Below are positions 31,939-41,632 of a stretch of DNA of 64,000 nucleotides, one piece after another (position 1 is the first letter of the stretch; every line of letters starts with the position of its first letter). A program made the translations under genes and the position numbers. Below the pieces are notes generated by a model. That model saw only the letters and a program-made list of their open reading frames with translations. It did not search any database and was not told the origin of the DNA. Source of the stretch: Ruegeria spongiae. Its GTDB lineage: Bacteria; Pseudomonadota; Alphaproteobacteria; Rhodobacterales; Rhodobacteraceae. The DNA is taken from NCBI RefSeq assembly GCF_023502395.1, contig NZ_JAMFMB010000010.1:62001-126000 (forward strand), given 5' to 3'.

Positions 31939-34900
31939 TCAATAGTCGCGTTCGAAGAACACGCCCAAGCCGGTGCTGCCGGTATTGTCGACGCTGCCCT
32001 TCAGCGTGATGCTGTCGGTCACATCCAGGTTCAGGTTCACCTCGGTCTCGCCTTCGGTATTGACCGTGAAATCTGTATAAAGCTCATCGCTCAGATACGC
32101 CCCCGCGCCGAACCGCCCGGCGCCACTTTCATCCGCTCCGACATCGACATTGCTGAGGCCGGTGCTTTCGCGCAGACCCTTGCTCGCGTCGCCGCCCGCA
32201 CCGCTTAGCTGCGCCAGCGAGGTCGCCATCTGCGCCAGCACCAAAGGCGACAGTTGTGAGAAGCGGTTACCGAAGAGCAGCATCGCCAGCGCCTCTTCAG
32301 GGGGGCGTTCGGGATCGGAATAGACCTGAACTTCGGGCAGGTCGATCGGGCCCGAGATTTCCAGTGTCGCCTGTCCGTCCGAGGTGGTGGTGGTCGATTC
32401 GAACTCGATATAGGGGTCCAGATTGCCTTGCAGGGCGATGATCCCCTTGGTCAGTTCCAGCCGCCGCCCGAGCAGGTCCAGATTGCCGCGGATCAGCTCG
32501 ATCTGGCCCGAGGGCGAGACCGAGGCGGTGGTGCCGCCGATGTTGATCGCGCCGCCCAGTTCCGCACTCAGCCCGCGCCCACGCACGAACATCTTGTTGG
32601 GGACCACGATGTCGATATCCAGTGCAGTCGTCGAATCTCCGCGCTCCTTGCCGTCATCGTCCCTGATCAGCCCGGCATGCAGCAGGGTCTGGTAAACCGC
32701 GCTGGATTCGCCCACATGGGTGATGTCGGGGATCGGGGCGGCGCTGGCTGAACCTGTGGCGGCATTGAGGTTGATATTGGTCTCGCCGACATCGACCCGC
32801 CCGGCGATGGAACTGTTGCCCGCCAGCGCGCCGGTGATGGCGATCTGGCCATTGGCCGAGGTTTCGTACAGCAGGTTGTCGGTCAGCACCAACTGGTTGA
32901 GCGCGATATTGATATCGGTGTTCAACGGCGGCGTCAGCTGAATCGGGCCGCTGACCTGAATGTTGCCGCCGGTGCGGATGGCCGCATTCATCGCAATGGT
33001 TGCGGCGCTGTTGGCCAATGTCACGGTGCCGTTGATACCGGTCAGTGTCTGGCGCGCGCCGGGGATGGCCAGCGCCGCGCCGTTGGTCGAAACGGTGCCG
33101 CTCAGCGCGTCAAGCGCGGGCTGACCCTTGAGCGCAAGATCGAATTGCGCGGTGCCGTCGATCTTGTTGGGCGTGATGAAATTGTTGGCGATGCCGATAT
33201 TGATCCGTCCTTTGGCGGCCATGTCGGCATTGCCGGTCGTCTCGTCAAAGGTGCCGCTGAGCGTGGTCGAGACATCCGCCGGACCCGTGGCCTTGCCATC
33301 AATGGTCCAGACGCCGTCGTCGCGGCGTGCATTGCCGCTGGCTGACAGCGAGCCGGGGAAGTCGGGCACCAGCCGCTCGACCCGGTCGAGCCTGGCTTCG
33401 AAGTCGAAATCGGCATTGCCGTTCAGTTCGGCTGAACCGTCGAGCTTGGCAAAAGACGAATCCGGGCCGTTCAACTGGACAATGCCGTCAAAGCCCGATC
33501 CGGTGCGCGACACGTCCCCGTCAAGCTTCATCTGTCCCTTGGTCAGCGTGGTGATCCGGCCCACGTCATCCAATGTGGCGGTGAATTTCAGATTGCCGCC
33601 GGTCTGCTGCAAAGTGCCGCTGGCCTGAGCTGAAATCGCGGTGGCGTTGAGGTCGAAACTACGGATGTCCAGACCCTCAGTGGTATTTGCCGCATCTGCC
33701 GTCAGCGAAGTGCGCCCGGTGATCAGCTTGTCCAGCTGTTTGATCCCGCTGCGCAGGTTCTGCCCGTCCAGATCAAGCTGGATGTCGAAGGTCTGATCGG
33801 TCACCGCGCCCGAGCCGCCCAGTTTCAGCGCCACCGACCCGCCCAGATCGCGCTGTGCCAGCTGCGAAAAGACAGACAGGTCTGAGGCGCTGGCCTTGAT
33901 GTCGCCCTTGGCGGCGATCTGCTGCGCTTCGATCCCAGACACGGTGAGCGCGCCGCTGGCCTTGAGCGTGTCGCCAGCAACATCGAAATCGCGGATGGTC
34001 AGCGTGTCATCGGCGTTGGCGGCGTCGACGGTGATCTTCAGATTGCCCGCAATCAGCGGGTCGATCTGCGCCATGCCGCTTTTCAGATCGCTGCCCGAAG
34101 CCTGCGCCTGAATATCAAAGCTGCGATCCTTGAGCGCGCCGCTGCCCTTGAGTGCTGCCGTCAGGCTCCCGCTCAGGTCGCGGCCCGCCAGATCGGAAAA
34201 GATCGACAGGTCTTTGGCGGAAAGGCTCACATCCGCCTCAGAGACAGCATATTCCCCGCTGTCGATCCCAGTCGCCATGCCCGTGGCCTCAGCCGAAAAA
34301 CTGCGGCCATTGAGCTTGAAGTCGCGCAGGGTCAGGCCCGCGCTGTCATTCTTTGCGTCCAGTTGGATGCGTGTGTCGCCGATCAGCAGCGGATCGACCT
34401 GTGACAACCCGCTTTTCAGGTCGCGCCCATTCGCGCTCATCTGAATGTCGAAATGCTTGTCCTTAATCGCCCCGCTGCCTTCGACCTCGGCGTTGATCGC
34501 CCCGGCCAGATCGCGCTGCGCCAGTTTCGAGAACAGCGACAGGTCCTCGGCGGCCACTCTGGCACGTCCGTCGCCGCTGAAATCACCCTCGGATCCGGTC
34601 AGATTGGCGGCGGCGTCCACCGACAGCGTTTCGCCCGTCAGCGTGAATTGCCGGACCGTAAGCCCTTGGGTGTTGCGCAGCGCGTCCAGCGAGAATGAGA
34701 CCGGGCCATCCAGCAGCGGGTCGATCTCGTCCATACCACTTTTCAGGCCGGTGCCGTCCGCGGTCAGCACAAAGTCGAAACTGCCGCCCAGCGGCGCGCC
34801 GGTACCGTCCAGATCGGCCTTGACCGACCCGGCCAGATCGCGCCCCGCCACGCCGGAAAAGCGCGACAGGTCCGCCGCGTCCAGTTTGACGGTGCCATCC

Positions 34901-36366
34901 ATCTCGAAGCCGCTGTTCAGCCCCTTGATGTCCACATCCGCCTGTGCCGTAACATCGCCACTGTGCAGTTCGAACTCTGACAGTTTCAGCTCGCCATCGC
35001 CAAGCAGGTCAAAGAACCCGTCCAGCGTGATCGTGTCGCCCGCTGCCTGTGCCAGCGCCGTGTCACTGAAGCTCAACCCGTCCAGGGCGGCCTGCAGATC
35101 ACCACTCAATTCCCTGGTACCGGATTGGTCCAGCGTGCCCTGCGCGCCAAGTTTCAGCTGGTCCAGCGACATGTCCGGCGTGGTGAGGGACCTGGCGCTC
35201 AGGTTGAGATACCAGCCCTCGCCGCTTGCCGCATCCAGCAACAGCGAAAACTCTGCGCCTTCCAGTTCGGTGACCGGATCGGCCACCGGCAGCACGACCG
35301 TATCGCCGTCGGGCGGGGTGATGCGGCCCTGAATGGCCAGTTTTTCCCACAGACCATCGGCGCTGCGTTCCACTTCGCCCTCAAGCCGCAGCGCTTGCGA
35401 GGTCAGGTCCAGTTCAGAGATCGACAACGCGCCATCCGGGTCACTGCGGCCATCGACGACAAGCCGCGTATCGGTGCCGAAAAACGGATCGAAGCGGGGT
35501 TGCAGGAATGGTGTCAGATCGCCGCCGACATCCGCCGAAAAGGCGATGCTGGTCTCATCTTCGGCGTCCGGCGTCGGCACACCCCGCAGCCTGACCTGAC
35601 CCGAGACGCGTTCGGTCTCGTCGCTGGTCAGGCCGATATCGGCGGTGAAATCATCCACCGGGCCTTCGCCCTTGGCGCTCAGCAGCAAGGGAGGAGAGTC
35701 GGGCAATTTCAGCGCGGTCGAGATGATCCCGCCGGCATCTTCGATCACCTGCAGGTCCAGCGTTATCCGGGTGCTTGAATTGGCGTAACCGGCGGTCAGC
35801 TTGATACTGTCGCCGGGGCGATCCTGCCGGGTCACATCCAGATGGGTATCGAGCGTGCCATCGGCCAGCGACAGGTCGCCCTTGACTTCCAGCACAGCGG
35901 CGCGCCCGATCAGCGGCGCGCCCAGGCTCAGCTTGTCGACCCGCAATTCGCCGATATTGACGGCCACCGGCAGTTCAGGAACCTGAAAACTCGAGGCGCC
36001 CGGATCGGGGGGCGGGGTGTCCTGTTCGATCGGCTCGGGCGCGCGGGCAATGTCGATCTCTTCCGCCGACAGCGTGTTGACCGAAAACCGCCCCCGCAGC
36101 AGACCCAGCCGGTTCCAGTCCAGTTCCGCATTCTTGATCGTCAGCCAGACGCCGTCATCATCCGAAACGGTGATTTCCTGTATCGTGGCGCGCGAACTCA
36201 GCGCGCCCTCAAGACCCACCACTTTCAGATGGCGGCCATCGCCGGACAGCGTGTCCTCGAGGAAGTCTACAAGCAGGCCGCCGGTCTCTTCCTGGGCCGT
36301 GGCGGGGCCGGGAACCTGAGCAAGGCAGATCGTGACCGCGATTGCATATGTGGCTGGCCTGATCAA
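31939..36366 (-). CDS. tamB: Translocation and assembly module protein TamB
   Basis: TamB spans the periplasm as a long beta-taco groove and, with TamA, helps insert outer-membrane proteins and move phospholipids. The 1475-residue chain starts with TTG at 36366 in a 4-bp TTGA overlap with tamA, then a signal sequence (residues 1-24). The C-terminal TamB/DUF490 domain is clear from about residue 1130 on: PNKMFVRGRGLSAELGG, GQIELIRGNLDLLGRRLELTKG, PERPPEEALAMLLFGNRFSQLSP, and a final aromatic strand ending LGVFFERDY. The middle contains four tandem repeats of 109-111 residues (separate entry). E. coli TamB is shorter, at about 1260 residues. Confidence 0.95.
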   Translation of the reverse strand: MIRPATYAIAVTICLAQVPGPATAQEETGGLLVDFLEDTLSGDGRHLKVVGLEGALSSRATIQEITVSDDDGVWLTIKNAELDWNRLGLLRGRFSVNTLSAEEIDIARAPEPIEQDTPPPDPGASSFQVPELPVAVNIGELRVDKLSLGAPLIGRAAVLEVKGDLSLADGTLDTHLDVTRQDRPGDSIKLTAGYANSSTRITLDLQVIEDAGGIISTALKLPDSPPLLLSAKGEGPVDDFTADIGLTSDETERVSGQVRLRGVPTPDAEDETSIAFSADVGGDLTPFLQPRFDPFFGTDTRLVVDGRSDPDGALSISELDLTSQALRLEGEVERSADGLWEKLAIQGRITPPDGDTVVLPVADPVTELEGAEFSLLLDAASGEGWYLNLSARSLTTPDMSLDQLKLGAQGTLDQSGTRELSGDLQAALDGLSFSDTALAQAAGDTITLDGFFDLLGDGELKLSEFELHSGDVTAQADVDIKGLNSGFEMDGTVKLDAADLSRFSGVAGRDLAGSVKADLDGTGAPLGGSFDFVLTADGTGLKSGMDEIDPLLDGPVSFSLDALRNTQGLTVRQFTLTGETLSVDAAANLTGSEGDFSGDGRARVAAEDLSLFSKLAQRDLAGAINAEVEGSGAIKDKHFDIQMSANGRDLKSGLSQVDPLLIGDTRIQLDAKNDSAGLTLRDFKLNGRSFSAEATGMATGIDSGEYAVSEADVSLSAKDLSIFSDLAGRDLSGSLTAALKGSGALKDRSFDIQAQASGSDLKSGMAQIDPLIAGNLKITVDAANADDTLTIRDFDVAGDTLKASGALTVSGIEAQQIAAKGDIKASASDLSVFSQLAQRDLGGSVALKLGGSGAVTDQTFDIQLDLDGQNLRSGIKQLDKLITGRTSLTADAANTTEGLDIRSFDLNATAISAQASGTLQQTGGNLKFTATLDDVGRITTLTKGQMKLDGDVSRTGSGFDGIVQLNGPDSSFAKLDGSAELNGNADFDFEARLDRVERLVPDFPGSLSASGNARRDDGVWTIDGKATGPADVSTTLSGTFDETTGNADMAAKGRINIGIANNFITPNKIDGTAQFDLALKGQPALDALSGTVSTNGAALAIPGARQTLTGINGTVTLANSAATIAMNAAIRTGGNIQVSGPIQLTPPLNTDINIALNQLVLTDNLLYETSANGQIAITGALAGNSSIAGRVDVGETNINLNAATGSASAAPIPDITHVGESSAVYQTLLHAGLIRDDDGKERGDSTTALDIDIVVPNKMFVRGRGLSAELGGAINIGGTTASVSPSGQIELIRGNLDLLGRRLELTKGIIALQGNLDPYIEFESTTTTSDGQATLEISGPIDLPEVQVYSDPERPPEEALAMLLFGNRFSQLSPLVLAQMATSLAQLSGAGGDASKGLRESTGLSNVDVGADESGAGRFGAGAYLSDELYTDFTVNTEGETEVNLNLDVTDSITLKGSVDNTGSTGLGVFFERDY
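33598..34875 (-). repeat. Four tandem 110-residue repeats inside TamB
   Basis: Four copies, marked by a D-L-S-x-F-S-x-L-A-x-R-D-L-x-G-S segment, occur with anchor positions at 34865, 34538, 34205 and 33875, i.e. periods of 327, 333 and 330 bp. Each copy also carries LKSG(M/L)xQ(I/V)DPL(L/I) and a later L-T-(I/L)-R-D-F core. The copies are clearly alike in protein (about residues 497-923) but have diverged in DNA. Confidence 0.85.
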
Positions 36367-38168
36367 AATGCCTGTCCGATTCCGATATAGAATTGCAGCC
36401 CGTCACCGGTATCGCCGCTGACCGGCAGGGCAAGGTCGACCCGCAGCGGGCCGAACCCCCCCAGATCATACCGCAGGCCAAGCCCGGCGCCAGAGTGACT
36501 TTCCGAGTCGCCGGTCACGATGGCATCGGCGCCAATCATGCCATAATCATAAAAACCCACCAGCGAGATGCTTTCGGTGACGCGGCCGCGGACCTCGGCG
36601 GAGAGGCCCAGAAACGATTTGCCGCCCGCGACCTCGCTGCCCACAGGAATGCCAAGGCTTTCATAAGGCTGGCCCCGCACGGTACCGGCACCACCGGAAA
36701 AGAACAGATATTCGGGGGAAATCTCACTCAGCGCCGGGCCGCCCGCCGAGCCCCACTGAACCCGCCCCGCCAGCACCAGATTGCCATTTGACGCGACATC
36801 GAAATAGGTGCGGCCATCGGCGTAAAGCCGGGCGGCGGACTTGGTGCCGGAAATGCCCAGCAGCGGCGTGAACCGCCCGTCCAGAAAGAAACCGCGTGTC
36901 GGGTTGACCTTGTTGTCGCGGCGGTCCCATTCGGCACGGATCGGCAGCAGCAGATACCGGAACGGACGATCATCTCCGAACGCATCATCGGCCTTGGCGT
37001 CGCTGGCGGCCAGATAGGCCTCGGCAAAGAGCGTGGGCGAGAACGCCCGCCGCGCACCGATACCCAGAAGCAGGGTCGAGATGTCATAATGCTCGCGATT
37101 GCGCCGTTCCCACTGGGCCAGATAGAACATGCTGTCGTCCGGACCCAGCCGGTCGGGCATATCCAGCCGCATACCGACGCGCCCGTCGATATCCTCGTCG
37201 CCGCCGATATTGCGCAGCGCGGCTTCGAACTTGAACCTTGCAGCACGGCGGAACACGTTGCGGTGATACCAGGCGAAACTCAGGTCCATGCCCTGGTTCG
37301 ACGAAATCTCGGCGCCGAAACTCAACCGTCTTGGCGGCATATCCTCGAAGGTTGCGTCGAAATCGAGGCTGCCATCGGGGTTTGCGGTCTCATATTCGGT
37401 GATACGGACACTGCTGAACGTGCCGGTGCGGCGCAGTCGGGTTCCAACCTGCTGGACCTGGGCGGGCGAATAGACCTCGCCGGTGGGAAAGCCTGCAATC
37501 CGGTAGATCGACTCGGGCCGGACGCGGGTGTCGCCCCTGATATGGAGCGTGCCGAAGGTCAGTTGCTGCCCCTCGGCCACGTCGATCTGCGCGTCCAGAC
37601 GGGCCTGGGTGTGGCGGGCGGTGATCTTCTGACCGCCGATCGCGGCTTTGGGGTGGCCGACATCGCGCCACCCCTGCACGGCGGCGGTGGCGGCGCCCTG
37701 AATGGTGCCGGTGCTGGCCGGGCGGCCGGGGGCGAAATCAGCGGGCAATTCGGTGTCGCGCGCCAGCGGACCGATCTCTGCCGTGCCAAAGGTGAAGGCG
37801 GGGCCGGTCTTGACCGAGATATTGACCGACTTGACCGCGCCGGGGGTGTTCAGCGGGTCGATATCCGCCGCCTCCTGCCCGTCGAGGCGGATGTTCACCA
37901 CCGGGCTGAAATACCCGGCATCATACAGAATCTGCACCAGCGTCCGATAATCCGCCAGCGCCGCCGACAGCAGTTCCAGAGGCGTGTCGAGGCCGCGCGC
38001 CTCGGCGTTCAGCACCGACGAGCCCTCTTCCAGCTTTTCGCGCAGATCCTCTGAGGCGCCGGGGGCTGACAGCGAGCTTTCCAACGCCCGGAGCGCCGCA
38101 GGTGACAGGGCCATACAGGTCACCACGCAGCCGAGGATAACCGCTCTCCACTTGCCGAGACCTGTCAT
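36363..38168 (-). CDS. tamA: Outer membrane translocation and assembly module protein TamA
   Basis: TamA is an Omp85-family outer-membrane barrel that acts with TamB. The 601 residues hold a signal peptide (about 1-28), POTRA-type domains (to about 270; for example FTFGTAEIGPL, LTFGTLHIRGDTRVRPESIYRIAGFPTGEVYS), and a 16-strand barrel with the Omp85 features LPIRAEWDRRDNKVNPTRG, a VRGQPYESLG motif (VRGF-like, lid-lock element) and a terminal strand ending in phenylalanine. Its stop codon overlaps the tamB start. It is divergent from the DEAD-box helicase gene across 404 bp. Confidence 0.95.
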   Translation of the reverse strand: MTGLGKWRAVILGCVVTCMALSPAALRALESSLSAPGASEDLREKLEEGSSVLNAEARGLDTPLELLSAALADYRTLVQILYDAGYFSPVVNIRLDGQEAADIDPLNTPGAVKSVNISVKTGPAFTFGTAEIGPLARDTELPADFAPGRPASTGTIQGAATAAVQGWRDVGHPKAAIGGQKITARHTQARLDAQIDVAEGQQLTFGTLHIRGDTRVRPESIYRIAGFPTGEVYSPAQVQQVGTRLRRTGTFSSVRITEYETANPDGSLDFDATFEDMPPRRLSFGAEISSNQGMDLSFAWYHRNVFRRAARFKFEAALRNIGGDEDIDGRVGMRLDMPDRLGPDDSMFYLAQWERRNREHYDISTLLLGIGARRAFSPTLFAEAYLAASDAKADDAFGDDRPFRYLLLPIRAEWDRRDNKVNPTRGFFLDGRFTPLLGISGTKSAARLYADGRTYFDVASNGNLVLAGRVQWGSAGGPALSEISPEYLFFSGGAGTVRGQPYESLGIPVGSEVAGGKSFLGLSAEVRGRVTESISLVGFYDYGMIGADAIVTGDSESHSGAGLGLRYDLGGFGPLRVDLALPVSGDTGDGLQFYIGIGQAF

Positions 38169-38572
38169 GGTCTGCTCCGAATTGCCTCAACTCAATGCCG
38201 ACGGTTTGCCGTTTTCACAGGCACCCGTGCTTACGCACCAGTTAACACATGCCAGACCCGTTTCGGAAAGGTATTTTAGGCCTGCTGACGGTTTCTTTCG
38301 GGTTTTCTGCGACAGGGAAGTTGTGTGGGCAGGCGGTTTCGCGGGGGACACACCTGTCTGATGCGGCATAGCCGCCATGCGTCTGGCGCGCAGCCCGGCG
38401 GCAAATCGCGCGAATTCAAGCCTCAAACGCTCTTTTGCCCGCGCGTCACCAGTGCAATGGCAAAGAGCGCCCTGTACATGCCGCGACCAAAGGTCTACAC
38501 GCGCCTCTTTGGCTGGCCGGTGTAGTGATCTCGTGCCTCCAAAACAGGTAACGAAAAGAAGATGGACCGGCT
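38169..38572. other. Gene-free interval (404 bp) between divergent tamA and helicase genes
   Basis: No credible gene is seen on either strand. It should hold the promoters of both flanking genes, but I find no convincing -35/-10 pair. A five-codon frame (ATG at 38562 to TGA at 38576) overlaps the GTG start of the helicase and could couple its translation. Confidence 0.5.
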
Positions 38573-40570
38573 GTGAAGAAAACTCTCGCTGAAGCGCTGG
38601 ACGCGCGTGGATATACCTCTCTCACCGCCGTGCAAGAGGCTGTGACAGCCCCGGAAACCATCGGGCAGGATTTGCTGGTCTCGGCCCAGACCGGATCGGG
38701 CAAGACCCTTGGCTTTGGCCTGGCCATCGCGCCGGGTCTGCTGGGTGAGGGTGACGTGTTCGCGCCTGCCGATTCACCGCTGGCGCTGGTGATCGCTCCG
38801 ACGCGCGAGCTGGCCATGCAGGTCAAGCGCGAACTTGGCTGGCTATTCGAGAATACGCGCGCCATCGTGACCTCGACCGTGGGCGGTATGGACATGCGCG
38901 ACGAACGCCGCGCGCTGGCACGTGGCAGCCATATCGTTGTCGCCACGCCGGGGCGTCTGCGCGACCACATCATGCGCGGCTCGATCGACCTGAGCGGCCT
39001 GCGGGCCGTGGTGCTGGACGAAGCGGACGAGATGCTGGACCTGGGCTTTCGCGAGGATCTGGAGTTCATCCTGGAAAACGCCCCGGAAGAGCGGCAGACG
39101 CTTCTGTTCTCGGCCACGGTCCCCCCGGCCATCGCCAAGCTGGCGAAGAGCTATCAGAAGGATGCGCTACGGATCGCCACCACCAGCGGGGCCAGCCAGC
39201 ACGCCGATATCGATTATCGTGCGCTGAAAGTGTCGGCGCGCGATGGCGAGAACGCGATCATCAATGTGCTGCGTTATTACGAGGCGCCCAACGCGATCGT
39301 CTTCTGCAACACCCGTGCGATGGTCAACCGGCTGACCACGCGCCTGTCGAACCGTGGCTTCTCGGTCGTGGCGCTGTCCGGCGAGCTGTCGCAGACCGAG
39401 CGGACCCATGCCCTGCAGTCGATGCGTGACGGGCGTGCCCGCGTTTGCGTGGCCACCGATGTTGCCGCGCGCGGGATCGACCTGCCGAACCTCGATCTGG
39501 TGATCCACGCGGAACTGCCCAGCAATCAGGAAACGCTGCTGCACCGCTCGGGCCGGACGGGCCGGGCCGGGCGCAAGGGTGTCAGCGCCCTGATCGTGCC
39601 ACCCGCCGCGCAGAAAAAGGCCCAGCGTCTGCTGGGCTGGGCGAAACTGACGGCCGAGTGGGACGAAGCCCCCTCCGCCGAAGCGGTCTCGGCCCAGGAC
39701 GAAGAGCGGATGCTGGCCAGCCCGGACTGGCAAGCGCCGGTCGCGGACTCGGATCTGGACATGGTCAAGACCCTGACCCAGGCCTTCACCGCCGAACAGA
39801 TCGCGGCGGCCTATCTGCGGCTGTATCGCGAGCGGCACTCTGCCCCCGAGGAGCTTTCGGACATCAGCGAAGCGCCAAAACCGCGCGCGCCCTTTGGCCC
39901 CAGCGTCTGGTTCTCGCTGGAAGGCGGGCGCGCCGTGGATGCCGAGCCGCGGCGGTTGCTGCCGATGCTGTGCAAGCGGGGCAACATCTCGCGCGAGGAT
40001 GTCGGTGCCATCCGTATTCAGCCAAAGGAATCGCTGATCGAAATGCGCGAAAGCGCGGTTCAGGGCTTTCTGGCGGCAATCGGCTCCGAGATGGTGCTGG
40101 AAGGTGGTGCCGCACTGACTCGGCTGGCGACCCCGCCGAAGCTGGATCGCGGCCCGCGTCACGACAGTCTGCGTCATGACAAACCCTCTGGCCCGCCCGC
40201 CCACAAGCGGCACGAGGCCGGGCCGCAGGCCAAAGGCAAAACACCGGGCACTACCCAGCCGGTGGATTGGAACGACGATCCGAAGCCGCGCGTGAAAAAG
40301 CCGAAACCGGGCGCGAAACTCGCGCATCGGAAGGGTTCCAAGCCGGCAGCGGCGCAACAGCAAGAGGCGGTCGTGGTGGAACCCGTGAAGCCGCGCAAAC
40401 CGTCGGGCAGCGGGCCGAAACGCGCTGACGACAAAGGTGATCGCGCGCGCGGGCCCAAGCCTCCTGTTGGGAAATCGTCGAGCAAGAAGAACCGCGCGCG
40501 TCAGGCGGCTGCGGGCAAGCCCGGGGGTATGGGAGCCCCCAAACGCAAGGGCGGCAACAAGAAGAGGTAG
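38573..40570 (+). CDS. DEAD-box RNA helicase with basic C-terminal tail
   Basis: The 665-residue ATP-dependent RNA helicase starts with GTG at 38573. Helicase motifs appear in order: Q motif and AQTGSGKT (motif I, about residues 38-45), PTRELAMQV (Ia), DEAD in VLDEADEMLDLGF (II), SAT (III), IVFCNTRAMVNRL (IV), ATDVAARGIDLP (V) and HRSGRTGRAGR (VI). About residues 435-510 hold a DbpA-like RNA-binding domain (GAIRIQPKESLIEMRE...). The last 150 residues are lysine-, proline- and glycine-rich, an RNA-binding tail. Roles in ribosome assembly or cold adaptation are likely from the family, but the exact one cannot be assigned. Confidence 0.94.
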   Translation: MKKTLAEALDARGYTSLTAVQEAVTAPETIGQDLLVSAQTGSGKTLGFGLAIAPGLLGEGDVFAPADSPLALVIAPTRELAMQVKRELGWLFENTRAIVTSTVGGMDMRDERRALARGSHIVVATPGRLRDHIMRGSIDLSGLRAVVLDEADEMLDLGFREDLEFILENAPEERQTLLFSATVPPAIAKLAKSYQKDALRIATTSGASQHADIDYRALKVSARDGENAIINVLRYYEAPNAIVFCNTRAMVNRLTTRLSNRGFSVVALSGELSQTERTHALQSMRDGRARVCVATDVAARGIDLPNLDLVIHAELPSNQETLLHRSGRTGRAGRKGVSALIVPPAAQKKAQRLLGWAKLTAEWDEAPSAEAVSAQDEERMLASPDWQAPVADSDLDMVKTLTQAFTAEQIAAAYLRLYRERHSAPEELSDISEAPKPRAPFGPSVWFSLEGGRAVDAEPRRLLPMLCKRGNISREDVGAIRIQPKESLIEMRESAVQGFLAAIGSEMVLEGGAALTRLATPPKLDRGPRHDSLRHDKPSGPPAHKRHEAGPQAKGKTPGTTQPVDWNDDPKPRVKKPKPGAKLAHRKGSKPAAAQQQEAVVVEPVKPRKPSGSGPKRADDKGDRARGPKPPVGKSSSKKNRARQAAAGKPGGMGAPKRKGGNKKR

Positions 40571-40576
40571 CGGGGA

Positions 40577-41557
40577 TCAGGCCATCAGCCGGGCCACATC
40601 CAGCATCCGCGCCGAAAAGCCCCATTCATTGTCGTACCAGCCAAAAATGCGCAGCTGCCGCGATCCGGTCATCCGGGTTTCGGGGCCAGCGATCACCAGC
40701 GATTCCGGTCTGGCGCGCAGATCGGACGAGACCAGCGGCAGGTCGGTCCAGCCAAGGATGGGCGAGGCGTCAACTGCGGCGCGCAGGGCGCCGAGGGTGC
40801 TTTCCTCGTCGCAATCCTGTGCCAGTTGCACCACCAGGTCGACCGCCGAGACGCTGGCGCTGGGCACCCGGACGGCGGCTCCGCTGATGCGCCCGGCCAG
40901 TTCCGGCAACACTTCGTTCACCAGATGCGTGGCGCTGGTGGTGGTGGGCACCATCGACATCGCCCCGGCACGCGACCGGGCCAGATCGCCGCGCGGCGCG
41001 TCGACCATGGGCTGGCTGTTGGTGTAGCAATGGATCGTCGTCATATGCGCGGTGTCGATCCCGGCGATCTGATGGATCATCTTGACCAGCGGCGCCAACC
41101 CGTTGGTGGTGCAGGACGCGTTCGAAACGATCTGCGCATCACCCAGTTGATCCTCGTTTGCGCCCAGCACGACCGTCAGTTCGGCACCGGGAGAGGGGCC
41201 GGAAATCAGCACCTTGCGCGCACCCGCCTGCACCCCCCGTCGGGCCACATCTGATGTGCGCGCAATACCGGTGCAGTCCAGCAATACGTCAACGCCGGCC
41301 AGGTCGATGCGGCTCAGATCGTCGCTATGGGTGAACGGAATGTGCAGCCCATCCACGACAAGCGTGTCCTGTTCCGTTTCGACCTGGCCCTGATAGGGTC
41401 CGAAGGTGCTGTCATACTGGAACAGATAGGCGCAGGTCTGAAGGGGGGCGATATCGTTGACGCACAGCAATTCGATGCCCGAGCCTTGGGGCAAAGCCAG
41501 TATCTGACGCAGTATGGTACGGCCGATGCGGCCAAATCCGTTGATCGCGAGTCTCAT
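40577..41557 (-). CDS. Glyceraldehyde-3-phosphate dehydrogenase family protein (divergent paralogue)
   Basis: The 326-residue protein has the GAPDH layout: NAD-binding INGFGRIGR, catalytic SNASCTTNGLAP with Cys149, the general base His176 in TTIHCYTNSQ, and the C-terminal RIFGWYDNEWGFSARMLD. Two changes mark it as a paralogue: glycine follows TTN where cysteine is usual, and IHCYTNSQPMVDAP replaces the common HAYTATQ. It could be an erythrose-4-phosphate dehydrogenase, a gluconeogenic GapB, or a true Gap. It stands alone, not with pgk, and converges on the helicase gene with 6 bp between. Confidence 0.9.
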   Translation of the reverse strand: MRLAINGFGRIGRTILRQILALPQGSGIELLCVNDIAPLQTCAYLFQYDSTFGPYQGQVETEQDTLVVDGLHIPFTHSDDLSRIDLAGVDVLLDCTGIARTSDVARRGVQAGARKVLISGPSPGAELTVVLGANEDQLGDAQIVSNASCTTNGLAPLVKMIHQIAGIDTAHMTTIHCYTNSQPMVDAPRGDLARSRAGAMSMVPTTTSATHLVNEVLPELAGRISGAAVRVPSASVSAVDLVVQLAQDCDEESTLGALRAAVDASPILGWTDLPLVSSDLRARPESLVIAGPETRMTGSRQLRIFGWYDNEWGFSARMLDVARLMA

Positions 41558-41632
41558 GCTGCAGATATGCCAGCGCTTGACCGGCAGCTCAACGACAGCG
41601 GCAATATTGATACAATTTAACCGGTTAGGATG

